A DNA stretch of 8,385 bases from Rickettsiales bacterium (GCA_947441875.1 CANEUR010000039.1:1-8385); one strand, 5' to 3'. Positions 1-6,199 are shown, counted from the first letter of the stretch. Translations and numbers: made by a program. The notes: a model not told the origin generated them from the letters alone.

Positions 1-295
1 TATCTTTAGAAATAGCCAAAGATTTAAGATTCATGATAATCTCTAAAACATCTTCTTTTATACCATCTATTGCACTATACTCATGCAAAACACCTTCTAT
101 TTTTAAACCAACAACAGCAAAACCAGTAATCGAAGATAGCAAGACTCTTCTTAAAGAATTACCTAATGTATTTCCAAAACCCCTTTCAAAAGGTTCAAAA
201 ACAATTATGGAATGCTTAAGATCGTCAGATCCCTCTTTTAAATTAATGGATGCTGGCTTTGTTAAATTTACCCAACTTTCTTTTAAAATAGTCAT
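1..295 (-). CDS. rpoA: RNA polymerase alpha subunit, N-terminal part (cut by window edge)
   Basis: Alpha forms the dimer on which RNA polymerase beta and beta' assemble. Only the first 98 codons are present; the gene continues past the left edge. The visible protein is the start of the alpha N-terminal domain. The core FERGFGNTLGNSLRRVLLSS lies at residues 36-55, and R49-R50 match the arginine pair involved in assembly in E. coli alpha. VLHEYSAIDGIKEDVLEI follows at 69-86 and is closer to alphaproteobacterial than to enterobacterial alpha. I chose the ATG at 293-295; the next upstream in-frame stop (TAA) is only five codons away, and no other common start lies between. The gene begins 28 bases after the rpsK stop, without a Shine-Dalgarno sequence, and is presumably in one transcript with rpsM and rpsK. 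The E. coli operon has rpsD here; this one does not. Confidence 0.95.
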   Translation of the reverse strand, partial: MTILKESWVNLTKPASINLKEGSDDLKHSIIVFEPFERGFGNTLGNSLRRVLLSSITGFAVVGLKIEGVLHEYSAIDGIKEDVLEIIMNLKSLAISKD

Positions 296-323
296 AAAAC
301 TAATAAATTAATTAGAAAAAATA

Positions 324-737
324 TTAAACACGACGACTTTTAGCTGGGCGACAACCATTATGCGGCAAATATGTAATATCTTTTATTAATGTTACATTGA
401 CACCACAAGCTTGTATCGCTCTTAGAGAAGCTTCTCTACCAACTCCTGGGCCCCTAATCTCAACGACCACACTTTGCAACCCGCATTCTTTTGCTATATT
501 TATCACATGCTGAGTAGCAACTTGAGCGGCATATGGAGTTGCCTTTCTCGAGCCCTTAAAACCATGTTTTCCAGCAGAAGACCAAGATATAATATTTCCA
601 GTAGCATCAGATACAGATACTATAGTATTATTAAAGCTTGCAAACACATGAACAACGCCATTGATAATATTTTTTTTCTTTTTAGATCCAGATTTTACAT
701 TTTTTTTCTGAGATATATCTATTTTTGTTTCTGTCAT
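324..737 (-). CDS. rpsK: 30S ribosomal protein S11
   Basis: S11 sits on the platform of the small subunit and binds 16S rRNA near the mRNA exit side. The 137-residue product is slightly longer than the E. coli protein (129) because of a lysine-rich N-terminal extension. The family core is clear: GVVHVFASFNNTIVSVSD near residues 27-44, SAGKHGFKGSRKATPYAAQ near 54-72, the GPGVGREASLRA loop near 96-107, and the C-terminal NGCRPAKSRRV. The N-terminal region carries two A8 runs on the coding strand (plus-strand T runs at 670-677 and 700-707), which are possible slippage sites. The gene starts 16 bases after the rpsM stop, has no Shine-Dalgarno sequence, and ends with TAA 28 bases before rpoA. Confidence 0.98.
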   Translation of the reverse strand: MTETKIDISQKKNVKSGSKKKKNIINGVVHVFASFNNTIVSVSDATGNIISWSSAGKHGFKGSRKATPYAAQVATQHVINIAKECGLQSVVVEIRGPGVGREASLRAIQACGVNVTLIKDITYLPHNGCRPAKSRRV

Positions 738-753
738 TTTTATGATATTTTAA

Positions 754-1134
754 TTATTTAACCGCTTTCTTTTTATTTGCTATTGCAACACCTCTACCTT
801 TTCTAGTTTTGGCATTAGTATGAGTTCTTTGACCTCTTACTGGTAATTTTTTTACATGCCTTATACCGCGATAACAACCGATGTCGATAAGCCTTTTTAT
901 ATTAGAAGAAACTTTTCTTCTTAAATCTCCTTCAAGAATGCCGAGATTTTTTTCAATATAAGATCTAACCTCTGCTAATTTAGTTTCATCGAGTTGATTA
1001 GTTCTTGTAAGCAAATCTATTTTTAGATCTTTGCATATTTTTTTTGCAGAAGTTGTGCCAATTCCATAAATATAAGTTAAAGCAATTACAAATCGCTTTT
1101 CTTTTGGAATGTTAATACCAGCAATCCTAGCCAA
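754..1134 (-). CDS. rpsM: 30S ribosomal protein S13, TTG start
   Basis: S13 lies in the head of the small subunit, contacts the P-site tRNA through its C-terminal tail and forms bridges to the large subunit. The 126-residue product begins ARIAGINIPKEKR and contains the helix-hairpin-helix region around YIYGIGTTSAKKIC (residues 22-35), the GDLRRKV segment near 69-75, and the conserved GCYRGIRHVKKLPVRGQRT block near 86-104, ending in a basic tail. The start codon is TTG at 1132-1134. It is fixed by the conserved N terminus and by a GAGG Shine-Dalgarno sequence 8 bases upstream. It is the first gene after a 330-base non-coding gap, so it probably opens its own transcription unit or sits behind a regulated leader. 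Confidence 0.97.
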   Translation of the reverse strand: MARIAGINIPKEKRFVIALTYIYGIGTTSAKKICKDLKIDLLTRTNQLDETKLAEVRSYIEKNLGILEGDLRRKVSSNIKRLIDIGCYRGIRHVKKLPVRGQRTHTNAKTRKGRGVAIANKKKAVK

Positions 1135-1142
1135 AGTTATAT

Positions 1143-1148
1143 CCTCTT
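1143..1148 (-). promoter_or_regulatory. Shine-Dalgarno sequence of rpsM
   Basis: The minus strand reads AAGAGG here, followed by ATATAACT and the TTG start of rpsM. GAGG pairs with the CCUC of the 16S rRNA tail, and the 8-base spacing is close to optimal. It supports TTG as the real start. It is the only well-placed Shine-Dalgarno sequence that I found in the window. Confidence 0.75.
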
Positions 1149-1174
1149 AAAAGTTAATATTAATATAATATAAA

Positions 1175-1197
1175 TTATCAAATGTAAATATTGATAA
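1175..1197. repeat. 7-base inverted repeat in the rpsM leader
   Basis: TTATCAA at 1175-1181 is the reverse complement of TTGATAA at 1191-1197, with a 9-base loop. In the minus-strand RNA this would be a short AU-rich hairpin about 26 bases upstream of the rpsM Shine-Dalgarno sequence. Seven-base repeats can arise by chance in such AT-rich DNA. Confidence 0.4.
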
Positions 1198-1204
1198 GAT
1201 ATTT

Positions 1205-1251
1205 AAATTCTAACATTATAATTTTATTTAAAAATTCTTGTGTTAGAATTT
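1205..1251. repeat. 11-base perfect inverted repeat with a competing inner arm
   Basis: AAATTCTAACA at 1205-1215 is the exact reverse complement of TGTTAGAATTT at 1241-1251, with 25 bases between. A further AAATTCT at 1232-1238 can pair instead with AGAATTT at 1245-1251, giving a 7-bp hairpin with a 6-base loop. The two pairings exclude each other. As minus-strand RNA the shared arm is made first. The long stem has three G-C pairs and no clean U tract after it, so it is a poor intrinsic terminator. A leader structure or a protein-binding dyad are both possible. Confidence 0.5.
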
Positions 1252-1340
1252 GATTTAAAAATGAAAATAATATAATTTTTTAATTTTACTATTTTAAATT
1301 AGTTTTTAAATAAACTAAGTCAAAATTAATTGTTTACCAT

Positions 1341-1362
1341 ATTCAACAATATTGTTATGAAT
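1341..1362. repeat. Palindrome AACAATATTGTT with flanking half-sites
   Basis: AACAATATTGTT at 1345-1356 is a perfect 12-base palindrome. It is flanked by ATTC (1341-1344) and GAAT (1359-1362), which extend the dyad after a 2-base asymmetry. It could be an operator or chance in AT-rich DNA; no known regulator motif is recognised. Confidence 0.35.
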
Positions 1363-1408
1363 TATGTTTTCATTATATTGTTATTACAAAATAAAATATA
1401 TCAAAAAA

Positions 1409-1438
1409 CTTATACGATAACAATCTATTAATTAACAA
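1409..1438 (-). promoter_or_regulatory. Weak promoter candidate for rpsM-rpsK-rpoA
   Basis: On the minus strand TTGTTA (1438-1433) and TATAAG (1414-1409) are separated by 18 bases. They match four of six -35 and five of six -10 consensus bases. Transcription would begin near 1402 and give a leader of about 270 bases containing the inverted repeats. In sequence this AT-rich such matches occur by chance, and several weaker alternatives exist nearer the gene, so the call rests mainly on the gap itself. Confidence 0.3.
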
Positions 1439-1464
1439 CACTATAAATAAAATCAATTGTATTT

Positions 1465-2106
1465 TTATAGGTTATTTTTCAACTCATCAAAAATTATAAA
1501 TGAAGATTTTACAGCCTCAATTGAAATAAGCAAGTGTTTTTTTCTATAAAAATCAATTAAAGGAAAAGTTAATTGATGATAAATGAATAACCTGTTTTTT
1601 AGGGTTTGTTCGTTATCGTCGTTTCTATATTCTAGCTGATCAGAGCCACATTTATCACAAATGCCGATTTTAGATGTAGGCTGAAAATAACTGTTATATA
1701 TAGAGCCACAATTTTTACAAGAGTAGCGACCTAGTATTCTTTTTATTAACACTTCATCAGAAACTTCAAAATTAAATACTTTATCTATTGTTTTTCCTAT
1801 TTTAGATAACATTTCTTCCAAAATTTGAGCTTGATTTATATTTCGTGGAAAACCATCAAGAATAAAGCCTTGTGTAGAATTTTGAACTAGAAAGTTTTTA
1901 ATTAACAAAATAATTATTTCATCTGGAACTAAATCTCCTTTTTGAATATAAGATTTTATTTTTTCACCCAATTGAGAAGCAGAACTCACCTCATGGCGAA
2001 GCATATTTCCACTAGATAACGTGGGGATTCTTAAATACTCCGACAATAGGCCAGCTTGAGTTCCCTTGCCAGAACCAGGAGGGCCAAGAAATAAAATACT
2101 TTTCAT
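1465..2106 (-). CDS. adk: Adenylate kinase with four-cysteine (zinc-type) lid
   Basis: This cytoplasmic enzyme converts ATP and AMP to two ADP. The 213-residue protein is a long-form kinase. It shows the P-loop GPPGSGKGTQ (residues 8-17), the AMP-site arginines R37 and R88 (the latter in DGFPR, 84-88), R123 and R127 before the lid, a lid with C130-x2-C133 and C150-x2-C153, and RNDD followed by KNRL, the ATP and phosphate contacts. Four lid cysteines suggest a structural zinc, as in Gram-positive and many alphaproteobacterial enzymes. The usual STGD motif reads SSGN (31-34), and the residue after DGFPR is Asn instead of Thr. The ATG overlaps the secY stop by 4 bases, so translation is probably coupled. 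The position after secY is typical of alphaproteobacteria. Confidence 0.97.
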   Translation of the reverse strand: MKSILFLGPPGSGKGTQAGLLSEYLRIPTLSSGNMLRHEVSSASQLGEKIKSYIQKGDLVPDEIIILLIKNFLVQNSTQGFILDGFPRNINQAQILEEMLSKIGKTIDKVFNFEVSDEVLIKRILGRYSCKNCGSIYNSYFQPTSKIGICDKCGSDQLEYRNDDNEQTLKNRLFIYHQLTFPLIDFYRKKHLLISIEAVKSSFIIFDELKNNL

Positions 2107-3386
2107 ACCTTGATTCTTAATTTTCTTTTCCTTAGTTGTCCAGAGTTATATTTATTCGATAAATTGTAAGATTGTATCTGGGTTATCAAGTCAATTGCCA
2201 CATTAACCATAATCAATACACCTGTACCACCTATATATAATGGAATATGAGTAACATTAACAAGCCATTCTGGCACAATACAAATTATAATTAGATATAA
2301 AGAGCCCAAAGCAGTAAGTTTAGAAATTATATTGTCTAGATAATCAGAAGTTGCAATACCTGGTCTAATTCCAAAAATAAAACAATTGCTTTTTTTTAAA
2401 TTGGTTGCGACTTCTTGAGAATTAAAAACTACAGAAGAATAAAAGTATGAGAAAAATACTATCAATAAAGCAAAAGATAGCATATAAACAAAACCACCTC
2501 TCTGCAATAAAGAAGATAAAAATTGATTTTCCACACCTATAATTTGCATAATAGCAACTGGAAAAGTAAGAACAGAACTTGCAAATATTGGAGGTATAAC
2601 ACCAGAGATATTTATTTTTAATGGTAAAAAAGAATGATCTTGATTACCAGAAGATCGAAGCATAGCCGAATTTGGATACTGTATTTTAATTTTTCTTTGT
2701 GTTTTCTCAAAAAAACAAACAAACATTATAGCTAAAATAAAGAATATAAAAAATAAGATTATATAAAATTTATTATAAACACCTTTTTTAGAGAGATCTA
2801 ACATTTGAATTATAGTATCTGGCAAAGAAGAAACAATTCCAACAAAAATAATTAAAGAAATTCCATTTCCAATTCCTGATGTTGTTATTTTTTCACCAAA
2901 CCACATTAAGATAATTGTTCCACCAACCAAGCTAACCAATGTTGTAAATAAAAAGATATCAGAATCAGAAACAAAGGCATTCATGCCGTTAAAAGAAAGA
3001 GCTTGATAAACACCTAAGGCTTGAAAAGTAGCTAAAACAATGGTAAGATATCTGGTATATTGATTGATTTTTGCCCGACCTTTTTCACCATCTTTTTTTA
3101 AAGCATCTAAACCTTTATGCATAGAAGTTAACAATTGCATAACTATAGATGCAGTAATGTATGGCATTATATTAAGAGCAAAAACACTCATTCTTTCTAA
3201 TGCACCACCAGAAAACATGTTTATCATGCCGAATATGTTTGCCTCGGATTTAAAAAATTTAGCTATAACCTCGATATTGATGCCTGGTATAGGTATAAAT
3301 GTACCTAGTTTATATATTAGTAATATAAAAATAGTAAATATTATTTTCTTAGATAAATCTGTATTTTCACTCTTAATTTTACTCAT
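2103..3386 (-). CDS. secY: Protein translocase channel subunit SecY
   Basis: SecY is the pore of the SecYEG translocon in the inner membrane, which exports unfolded proteins and inserts membrane proteins. The 427-residue product is near the family size (443 in E. coli) and shows about ten hydrophobic segments, roughly at 14-34, 66-87, 112-130, 145-162, 174-190, 207-226, 262-283, 300-320, 357-376 and 383-402. Landmarks are FIPIPGIN after segment 1, SGGALERMSVFALNIMPYI (59-77) covering the plug and segment 2, GNGISLIIF (173-181), LPLKINISGVIPPIFASS (254-271), the GIRPG cytoplasmic loop with R341 (339-343) and a basic C-terminal tail. The fourth cytoplasmic loop has lost most of its usual basic residues. 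The gene starts 5 bases after rplO and ends in TGA inside the adk start, showing that TGA is a stop here. Confidence 0.98.
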   Translation of the reverse strand: MSKIKSENTDLSKKIIFTIFILLIYKLGTFIPIPGINIEVIAKFFKSEANIFGMINMFSGGALERMSVFALNIMPYITASIVMQLLTSMHKGLDALKKDGEKGRAKINQYTRYLTIVLATFQALGVYQALSFNGMNAFVSDSDIFLFTTLVSLVGGTIILMWFGEKITTSGIGNGISLIIFVGIVSSLPDTIIQMLDLSKKGVYNKFYIILFFIFFILAIMFVCFFEKTQRKIKIQYPNSAMLRSSGNQDHSFLPLKINISGVIPPIFASSVLTFPVAIMQIIGVENQFLSSLLQRGGFVYMLSFALLIVFFSYFYSSVVFNSQEVATNLKKSNCFIFGIRPGIATSDYLDNIISKLTALGSLYLIIICIVPEWLVNVTHIPLYIGGTGVLIMVNVAIDLITQIQSYNLSNKYNSGQLRKRKLRIKV

Positions 3387-3391
3387 GTTTG

Positions 3392-3829
3392 CTATGAATA
3401 TTTTTTAGCATTTTCAGAATATTTATCGACCGAGATTTTTATAGATAATTCTGGACAAGAATTATCTGAACCCATAATTAGTTTTATTATGGATTTTGTA
3501 GATTTTACAAGACCACAATCTTTAAGAACCTGTTTAGTAACATCTTGAGTTGAAGATATTTTTCCACTATTCAATAAAGAAATTATTCTAGAAATACTAA
3601 CAGCTTCAGTTTTCACTGCATTATTGTTTGTAAAACCTTTTTTAGGCAATCTCATATGAACTGGTGTTTGGCCACCTTCAAAACCTTTAACAGAATGATG
3701 ACCAGTTCTAGCTTTTTGCCCTTTAACACCTCTGCCAGAAGTTTTTCCTTTTCCAGAACCTATACCACGACCCACTCTTGTTTTGTCTTGTCTTTTAATT
3801 TTTGGAAGATGTTGTAATGTTAGAGACAT
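3392..3829 (-). CDS. rplO: 50S ribosomal protein L15
   Basis: L15 is a late-assembly 23S rRNA-binding protein of the large subunit. The 145-residue protein matches the family length (144 in E. coli). Its extended basic N-terminal part is the best marker: GRGIGSGKGKTSGRGVKGQK at residues 21-40, then FEGGQTPVHMRLPKKGF near 50-66. The C-terminal globular part is diverged but keeps the pattern of short hydrophobic strands. It begins 3 bases after the rpmD stop and ends with TAG, 5 bases before secY, as in the standard spc operon. No Shine-Dalgarno sequence is visible. Confidence 0.97.
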   Translation of the reverse strand: MSLTLQHLPKIKRQDKTRVGRGIGSGKGKTSGRGVKGQKARTGHHSVKGFEGGQTPVHMRLPKKGFTNNNAVKTEAVSISRIISLLNSGKISSTQDVTKQVLKDCGLVKSTKSIIKLIMGSDNSCPELSIKISVDKYSENAKKYS

Positions 3830-3832
3830 ATT

Positions 3833-4027
3833 TTATAATTTAACGATTTTAATAATATGATGAATTTTTTTTATCATACCAAGCTTACAAGAATCTATTA
3901 CAGCATTGGTTTTAGATCCTATTCCTCGCAAACCAAGACCAATTAGACTACCCTTTTGTTTATCATTTAATTTAGAGCCACTCTTAGTTTGAGTAATCTC
4001 AACTTTTTTATTTAAGTATTCTTTCAT
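3833..4027 (-). CDS. rpmD: 50S ribosomal protein L30
   Basis: L30 is a small large-subunit protein. The 64-residue product carries the family pattern: a first strand VEITQTKSGSKLNDKQKGSL (residues 9-28), the GLGLRGIGSK turn (31-40) and the closing segment GMIKKIHHIIKIVKL (50-64), equivalent to the usual GMI..V.H.V.V end. It has a few extra residues at the N terminus compared with typical L30 (about 60). The place between rpsE and rplO confirms the call. It starts 6 bases after rpsE, with no Shine-Dalgarno sequence. Confidence 0.93.
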   Translation of the reverse strand: MKEYLNKKVEITQTKSGSKLNDKQKGSLIGLGLRGIGSKTNAVIDSCKLGMIKKIHHIIKIVKL

Positions 4028-4033
4028 AAGGAT

Positions 4034-4573
4034 TTAATCATTTTTTTTGTCTTTATTGCCTATAACTAAATTTCTTCTCCTGATAATTTCAGAGATATCT
4101 TTAGATCTTTTTTCTGCTATAAGCTTTGGGGATGTTAGGTTTTTAAGGGCAGAAAATGTGGCAGCAACCATATTATATGGATTAGATGTTCCAACAGATT
4201 TAGCCACAACATCATTTATGCCAGCACATTCAAATATTGCCCTCATAGGACCTCCCGCAATAACACCAGTTCCAGCAGGAGCAGATCTTAAGTAAACCTT
4301 AGCAGAGCAATATCTTGCAAAAATATCGTGATGTATGGTTCTACCTTCTTTAAGAGAGATTTTTATCATTGATTTTTTAGCAACTTCATATGCTTTATTT
4401 TTAGCATCTGTAACTTCTGTTGCATTTCCTTTGCCAAAACCAACTTTACCATTTTTATCTCCAACAACAACCAAGGCAGAGAAAGACATATTTCTACCAC
4501 CTTTTACAGTTTTGGATACCCTATTCACAGCTATAAGTATTTCTGTAATTTCTTGATTATTTTGCTTTGTCAT
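4034..4573 (-). CDS. rpsE: 30S ribosomal protein S5
   Basis: S5 helps to shape the mRNA entry channel of the small subunit and affects decoding accuracy. The 179-residue protein has the two usual domains. The N-terminal dsRNA-binding-like domain includes NRVSKTVKGGRNMSFSALVV (residues 17-36) and GDKNGKVGFGKGNATEV. The C-terminal domain contains RSAPAGTGVIAGGPMRAIFE (96-115), then AGINDVVAKSVGTSNPYNMV. The C-terminal tail is lysine-rich. It follows rplR by 15 bases and precedes rpmD by 6, as in the standard spc operon; the start is ATG without a Shine-Dalgarno sequence. Confidence 0.98.
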   Translation of the reverse strand: MTKQNNQEITEILIAVNRVSKTVKGGRNMSFSALVVVGDKNGKVGFGKGNATEVTDAKNKAYEVAKKSMIKISLKEGRTIHHDIFARYCSAKVYLRSAPAGTGVIAGGPMRAIFECAGINDVVAKSVGTSNPYNMVAATFSALKNLTSPKLIAEKRSKDISEIIRRRNLVIGNKDKKND

Positions 4574-4588
4574 CTTGTATTTATTAAA

Positions 4589-4933
4589 TTAGAATTTAAG
4601 ACCATGTTCGCGACAAGACTCGGCTAGAGCCTTAATACGACCATTATAAACATAGGCACCTTTGTCAAACACGACTGTGTCAAAACCTTTTTCTAAGCAA
4701 GATTTAGCAAAATTTTTACCAACAAGCTTGGCCTTTTCCATGCCAGTTTTAAAATTTTCGTCTTTCGCAGTAAGGGTTGAGCAAGAAGCCAAAACATTAC
4801 CAGAAAGATCTAGCAATTGGGCATAGATATTTTTATTTTTTCTAGCTACAACAATGCGTGGACGACAAGATTTATTTTTGGCAACAATGTTATTTCTAAC
4901 TCTGAATTTTCGTCTTTGATAATTATTAATCAT
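4589..4933 (-). CDS. rplR: 50S ribosomal protein L18
   Basis: L18 binds 5S rRNA with L5 and helps attach it to the large subunit. The 114-residue product is close to the family size (117 in E. coli). It has a basic N-terminal arm (RRKFRVRNNIVAKNKSCRPR, residues 6-25), the strand RIVVARKNKNIYAQLLD and the conserved end VVFDKGAYVYNGRIKALAES (87-106) followed by CREHGLKF. The usual FDRGG reads FDKGA. It starts 12 bases after rplF and has no Shine-Dalgarno sequence. Confidence 0.97.
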   Translation of the reverse strand: MINNYQRRKFRVRNNIVAKNKSCRPRIVVARKNKNIYAQLLDLSGNVLASCSTLTAKDENFKTGMEKAKLVGKNFAKSCLEKGFDTVVFDKGAYVYNGRIKALAESCREHGLKF

Positions 4934-4945
4934 ATTTAAAATTAT

Positions 4946-5482
4946 TTATTTTTTCTTACCTTCTTTTCTTAAAATTGGCTTACCAAATTTTTTAATACCT
5001 TTACCTTTATAAGGCTCTGGAGATCTAAAAGATATAATTTCGGAAGCAACTTGACCAACCAAAACTTTATCATTACCAGAAATAATAACAAGATTTGGTT
5101 TTTCTAGAACAACAGAAATACCCTTTGGCAAAACATAAAAGATATCATGACTATAACCAAGAGTAAGAATTAAGATTGATTTATCAACCGCCGTTTTATA
5201 ACCAACTCCATTAACCTCGAGAGTCACTTTAAAACCAACAGACATGCCAAAAACAATATTTTTAATATTGCTTCTATCCATACCAATTTTCATTGATAAT
5301 TCCGAATTTGCCTTATCAGAAACTGATAATTTTATTTGATCATCAGAACAATCAGCGACAATTCCTGAGCTGATATCGTAATTTTTTTTCAATTCACCTT
5401 TATAGAAAGTTAACTTACTATTAGACAAGGAGACTTTAATATCTTGAGGGATTTTTATTGGTAATTTTCCGATACGGGACAT
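4946..5482 (-). CDS. rplF: 50S ribosomal protein L6
   Basis: L6 binds 23S rRNA near the sarcin-ricin loop at the base of the L7/L12 stalk. Its length, 178 residues, is standard. The start MSRIGKLPIKIP, the centre VTLEVNGVGYKTAV (85-98), LGYSHDIFYVLPKGI, and the second-domain marker VGQVASEIISFRSPEPYKGK (141-160) with the end RKEGKKK are all present. Two normally conserved stretches are diverged: the segment equivalent to GTSRALINNMV reads MDRSNIKNIVF, and the segment after GKGI reads KKFGKPI. It lies 11 bases after rpsH and 12 before rplR, as in other spc operons. Confidence 0.97.
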   Translation of the reverse strand: MSRIGKLPIKIPQDIKVSLSNSKLTFYKGELKKNYDISSGIVADCSDDQIKLSVSDKANSELSMKIGMDRSNIKNIVFGMSVGFKVTLEVNGVGYKTAVDKSILILTLGYSHDIFYVLPKGISVVLEKPNLVIISGNDKVLVGQVASEIISFRSPEPYKGKGIKKFGKPILRKEGKKK

Positions 5483-5493
5483 AAAAAATTAAA

Positions 5494-5889
5494 TTAAAAT
5501 ATTTTTAAAAGAATTTCTCCACCAAGTTTATGCACTCTGGCATTATGATCGGCAAGAACACCTTTTGAAGTTGAAACAATAACTACACCCAATCCATTTT
5601 TAACTAAAGGTATATTATCTGCTTGACAATATTGTCTTCTTCCTGGTTTAGAAACAACCTCTATATTAGTAATGGCAGGAGCAGAATTATGATATTTTAA
5701 ATTAATAAGAAAAACATCTATATTTTGCTCTTTTACCTTAACAAAATTTAAAATATAACCTTCTTCTTTTAAAATTTGAAGAATACTAGTTCTTAATTTT
5801 GAAACTGGAGAAGAAACATTTGCTTTACCAGCTAAATAACCGTTTTTTATTCTTGAAACAAGATCTGAAACAGAGTGATTAAAAGACAT
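5494..5889 (-). CDS. rpsH: 30S ribosomal protein S8
   Basis: S8 is a primary 16S rRNA-binding protein that organises the central domain; in E. coli it also represses the spc operon mRNA. The 131-residue product has family length. It begins SFNHSVSDLVSRIKNG, carries KPGRRQY (81-87), and ends with the RNA-binding segment VIVSTSKGVLADHNARVHKL (103-122) and GGEILLKIF. The tail wording resembles alphaproteobacterial S8. It starts one base after the rpsN stop, so its translation is probably coupled to rpsN. I looked at the rplX-rplE junction, where E. coli has its S8 operator, and saw no similar structure. Confidence 0.97.
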   Translation of the reverse strand: MSFNHSVSDLVSRIKNGYLAGKANVSSPVSKLRTSILQILKEEGYILNFVKVKEQNIDVFLINLKYHNSAPAITNIEVVSKPGRRQYCQADNIPLVKNGLGVVIVSTSKGVLADHNARVHKLGGEILLKIF

Positions 5890-5890
5890 T

Positions 5891-6196
5891 TTACCAACTT
5901 GATTTAATTAAACCAGGAACTTGACCCCAAGAAGCAAGTTCTCTAAGTGCTATACGCGACATACCAAATTTACGTAGATTACCTCTTGCTCTACCAGTAA
6001 GTGCACATCTATTTCTAATTCTAGATTTAGAGCCATTTCTTGCGAGTTGAGATAATTTTACTTGAGCTGAAAATCTTTCAGATAAAGATAAATCTTTATT
6101 AGAAATTACAGATTTTAAACTTAGTCTTTTTTCTCTTTGAATAAGAGAAGATTTTTTTCTTTCTTCGTTTCTGCGAATTAATGATTTTTTAGCCAT
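5891..6196 (-). CDS. rpsN: 30S ribosomal protein S14 (zinc-free long form)
   Basis: S14 is a small-subunit head protein. The 101-residue product is the long form, which lacks the CxxC...CxxC zinc motif; the protein has a single cysteine in NRCALTGRARG (residues 62-72). The C-terminal signature is clear: RKFGMSRIALRELASWGQVP (75-94) followed by GLIKSSW. The N-terminal half is basic (AKKSLIRRNEERKK). It lies between rplE (3-base gap) and rpsH (1-base gap). The long zinc-free form is usual in Proteobacteria. Confidence 0.98.
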   Translation of the reverse strand: MAKKSLIRRNEERKKSSLIQREKRLSLKSVISNKDLSLSERFSAQVKLSQLARNGSKSRIRNRCALTGRARGNLRKFGMSRIALRELASWGQVPGLIKSSW

Positions 6197-6199
6197 ATG

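Larger units (their letters stand above)
1135..1464. other. Non-coding leader/intergenic region between adk and rpsM
   Basis: This is the only gap longer than 30 bases in the window. It is extremely AT-rich and I see no credible gene in it on either strand. It holds an 11-base inverted repeat with an alternative partner (1205-1251), a smaller 7-base hairpin (1175-1197), a 12-base palindrome (1345-1356), three copies of ATTGTTAT in both orientations, a weak promoter candidate (1409-1438) and the rpsM Shine-Dalgarno sequence. No GC-rich hairpin with a U tract follows adk, so I see no standard intrinsic terminator. The likely role is transcription or translation control of rpsM-rpsK-rpoA, which is an inference from position. 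Confidence 0.7.

Noticed and set aside
33..311. Plus-strand reading frame of 92 codons
   Set aside because: It is antisense to rpoA, whose minus-strand product is clearly conserved; no family resemblance.
474..761. Plus-strand reading frame of 95 codons
   Set aside because: Antisense shadow of rpsK; composition rich in Phe, Tyr and Ile from complementing AT-rich codons.
1205..1251. Intrinsic terminator after adk
   Set aside because: The stem has few G-C pairs, a 25-base loop and no clean run of U after it on the minus strand.
2103..2105. Reassignment of TGA to tryptophan
   Set aside because: TGA ends secY at the expected length in a standard 4-base overlap with adk, and a checked tryptophan in SecY uses TGG.
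3064..3408. Plus-strand reading frame of 114 codons
   Set aside because: Antisense to the secY 5' region, no recognised domain.
4047..4556. Two plus-strand frames (82 and 73 codons)
   Set aside because: Both lie antisense within rpsE.
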